DNA of 13,468 nucleotides from JBAZOD01 sp041648955 (GTDB taxonomy: Bacteria; Patescibacteriota; Patescibacteriia; Patescibacteriales; JAQTRU01). The translations under genes were made by a program, and so were the position numbers. Location: positions 1 to 13,468 of the forward strand of contig JBAZOD010000024.1 in NCBI GenBank assembly GCA_041648955.1. The letters run 5' to 3'. Below the pieces are notes generated by a model, which did not search any database, had not been told where the DNA came from, and was given only the letters and a program-made list of their open reading frames with translations. Below are positions 11,961 to 13,468 of this stretch, piece by piece. Numbering within the stretch: position 1 is the first letter of the stretch; the number at the start of each line of letters is the position of its first letter.

Positions 11961-13468
11961 ATGGAAAAATATAACCACGAAAAAATAGAAAAAAAATGGG
12001 CGGCAAAATGGAAAAAAGATAAAGCCTATAAAACAAAAGAGGATGAAAAAAAGCCGAAATATTATATTTTGGACATGTTCCCTTATCCTTCTGGTGCTGG
12101 TTTGCACGTCGGGCATCCGAAGGGTTATATTGCTACGGATATTTTTGCCAGGATGAAAATGATGCAAGGATTTAATGTTTTGCATCCGATGGGCTGGGAC
12201 GCTTTTGGCTTGCCGGCGGAAAATTATGCTATCAAAAATAAAATTCATCCGAGAAAAGCGATGGATGAAAATATTAAAACTTTCAAAAATCAGCTTTCAA
12301 AGCTTGGCTTCACTTATGACTGGGAGCGAGAAATAAATACGACTGATCCAGAATATTACAAATGGACGCAATGGACTTTTTTACAGATGTTTAAAAAAGG
12401 CTTGGCTTATGAATCAAACGAACCGGTCAATTGGTGCCCAAGCTGTAAAACAGTTTTATCTAATGAAGATTTGGAAAATGGGAAATGCGAACGCTGCGGT
12501 TCGGATATTGAGAGAAAACCGATGCGCCAATGGGTATTAAAAATCACCGATTACGCCGATCGAATGCTTGCGGATCTGGAAAAATTGCCGGATTGGGAAG
12601 AATCAATCAAAGAAATGCAGAAGAATTGGATTGGCAGGTCGGAAGGCGCTACTGTCCAATTTTCTGTCATTGCGATCCGCCAGCTGGCGGAGAAGCAATC
12701 TCACGGACAAGATAGTAAGTTAGAAGTATTTACAACCAGACCAGATACCTTGTTTGGCTGTACTTATATGGTGGTGGCGCCGGAACACGAGCTAATAAAG
12801 AATTACGAATTACGAATTACGAATTACGCCGAAGTAAAGAAATATATTGAGCAAGCGGGAAAGAAATCTGATTTAGAAAGAACAGAATTGCAGAAAGAAA
12901 AAACTGGTGTGAAGTTGGAGGGTATAATGGCTATTAATCCTGTTAATAATAAAGAAATTCCGATTTTTGTGGCTGATTATGTTTTAGCTAGTTATGGCAC
13001 GGGCGCGATTATGGCGGTGCCAGGGCACGATGAAAGGGATAATAATTTTGCGAAAAAATATAAATTACCAATCAAATATGTTGTGTCACCCGAGGAACTT
13101 CATTTTTTAAATGAAAAAGAAGAGACTATTATTTTACATTTTAAAAATGATTTAAATAAAATTATAGACAAACTTGAAACTATTAATGGTGGCATCGTTC
13201 ATGAGGGGGATGGAGTTCTTTTTGGTTCAGATTTTCTAGATGGGTTAAAAGTGGGCGAGGCAATTAAAAAAATGATCGCTTGGTTGGAAAAAAATAGGGT
13301 TGGCAAGAAAGCCGTTAACTATAAACTAAAAGACTGGGTTTTTTCCCGCCAGCGATATTGGGGCGAACCGATTCCGATTATCCATTGCGAGAAATGCGGT
13401 TCTGTCAGCGTGCCGGAAAAAAATTTGCCGGTGAAGTTGCCTGATGTGAAAAATTATGAGCCGACCGG
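11961..13468 (+). CDS. leuS: leucyl-tRNA synthetase, N-terminal ~502 residues (partial)
   Basis: A class I synthetase that charges tRNA-Leu; the gene runs off the window. The HIGH motif is 'GLHVGHPKGY' within 'FPYPSGAGLHVGHPKG'. 'HPMGWDAFGLPAENYAI' and 'PVNWCPSCKTVLSNEDLENG' with 'CERCG' (zinc ribbon) follow. The CP1 editing domain carries 'FTTRPDTLFG' and 'YGTGAIMAVPGHDERD', and the last stretch 'DWVFSRQRYWGEPIPI' returns to the catalytic domain. KMSKS lies beyond the end. Two segments are repeat-derived and read in frame: a palindromic REP-like insert at about residues 236-250 just before the editing domain, and a heptamer array in 'NYELRITNY'. Residues about 378-411 also look longer than usual. 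It starts 2 bases after the CNNM gene. Confidence 0.95.
   Translation, partial: MEKYNHEKIEKKWAAKWKKDKAYKTKEDEKKPKYYILDMFPYPSGAGLHVGHPKGYIATDIFARMKMMQGFNVLHPMGWDAFGLPAENYAIKNKIHPRKAMDENIKTFKNQLSKLGFTYDWEREINTTDPEYYKWTQWTFLQMFKKGLAYESNEPVNWCPSCKTVLSNEDLENGKCERCGSDIERKPMRQWVLKITDYADRMLADLEKLPDWEESIKEMQKNWIGRSEGATVQFSVIAIRQLAEKQSHGQDSKLEVFTTRPDTLFGCTYMVVAPEHELIKNYELRITNYAEVKKYIEQAGKKSDLERTELQKEKTGVKLEGIMAINPVNNKEIPIFVADYVLASYGTGAIMAVPGHDERDNNFAKKYKLPIKYVVSPEELHFLNEKEETIILHFKNDLNKIIDKLETINGGIVHEGDGVLFGSDFLDGLKVGEAIKKMIAWLEKNRVGKKAVNYKLKDWVFSRQRYWGEPIPIIHCEKCGSVSVPEKNLPVKLPDVKNYEPT
12666..12703 (+). repeat. REP-like palindromic element inside leuS
   Basis: TCCGCCAGCTGGCGGA (12676-12691) is a 16-base perfect palindrome. 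It is flanked by ATTGC (12669-12673) and its complement GCAAT (12695-12699), making a longer hairpin with small asymmetric internal loops. The outer words GTCATTGCGA and GAAGCAATCTC are those of a common dispersed palindromic repeat type that I recall from many bacteria. Here it is read in frame as 'VIAIRQLAEKQSH'. Confidence 0.8.
12801..12828 (+). repeat. 7-bp tandem array (AATTACG x4) inside leuS
   Basis: Four exact copies of AATTACG, with a degenerate copy before it (12794-12800). The frame cycles through 7 codons as N-Y-E-L-R-I-T, with no stop on this strand; the complement (CGTAATT) would read TAA. The segment replaces a variable surface loop after 'VVAPEH' in the editing domain with little change in length. 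Confidence 0.85.

Noticed and set aside
11709..12248. 179-aa minus-strand open frame across the CNNM/leuS junction
   Set aside because: It is antisense to two well-supported genes; the Phe/Ile-rich composition is the complement of Lys/Glu-rich codons.
1..13468. Recoding of TGA as glycine (as in Gracilibacteria/SR1)
   Set aside because: TGA ends plausible genes at normal lengths (for example the GxxExxY gene), and no family member here needs read-through of TGA.

Overview
The window looks like part of a small, AT-rich genome of the Candidate Phyla Radiation (Patescibacteria, Parcubacteria-like). This is inferred, not proven. The reasons are very tight gene packing, almost no Shine-Dalgarno sequences, exported TrbC/VirB2-like pilin proteins with Cys-rich tails, a GxxExxY protein, DUF2283/DUF4258 small proteins, GC-rich palindromes in an AT-rich background, and heptamer repeats inside genes. 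TGA is used as a normal stop, so the standard bacterial code fits.

Left part (1-3074, + strand): the last 28 codons of an RNase HI-like gene, an unrecognised 117-aa protein, a block of GC-rich palindromes, tRNA-Val(CAC), then a membrane/lipid group: a DedA-like protein, a GT4 glycosyltransferase and an overlapping PAP2/sphingomyelin-synthase-like membrane protein. A bidirectional hairpin terminator (3097-3134) separates this from the convergent minus-strand block.

Centre (3146-9534, - strand): reading with transcription, a membrane-anchored DsbA-like thiol oxidoreductase, a GxxExxY/PDDEXK-like protein between inverted repeats, then one tight run: porG, porD, porA, a TrbC/VirB2-like pilin, a second pilin with an M15-peptidase-like C-terminus, DUF4258, DUF2283, porB. 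The four-subunit 2-oxoacid (probably pyruvate):ferredoxin oxidoreductase is complete, but its beta subunit is cut off from the other three by four unrelated genes, with no gap over 17 bases anywhere from porG to porB. The two pilin genes are tandem paralogs with an almost identical transmembrane core.

Right part (9592-13468, + strand): a 45-aa basic ORF, a repeat-filled intergenic stretch, exodeoxyribonuclease III, a 49-aa acidic ORF with the only consensus Shine-Dalgarno seen, a terminator, a CNNM/CorB-like two-CBS membrane protein and the first ~502 codons of leuS, which runs off the window.

The most distinctive theme is repeats living inside genes. A palindromic REP-like element is read in frame in leuS, and 7-bp tandem arrays are read in frame in leuS and porA. 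Both heptamer arrays lie in the orientation that lacks stop codons, while the intergenic array carries stops. The split por/pilin operon, the pilin-hydrolase fusion and the repeat-flanked GxxExxY gene are the other points worth following up.
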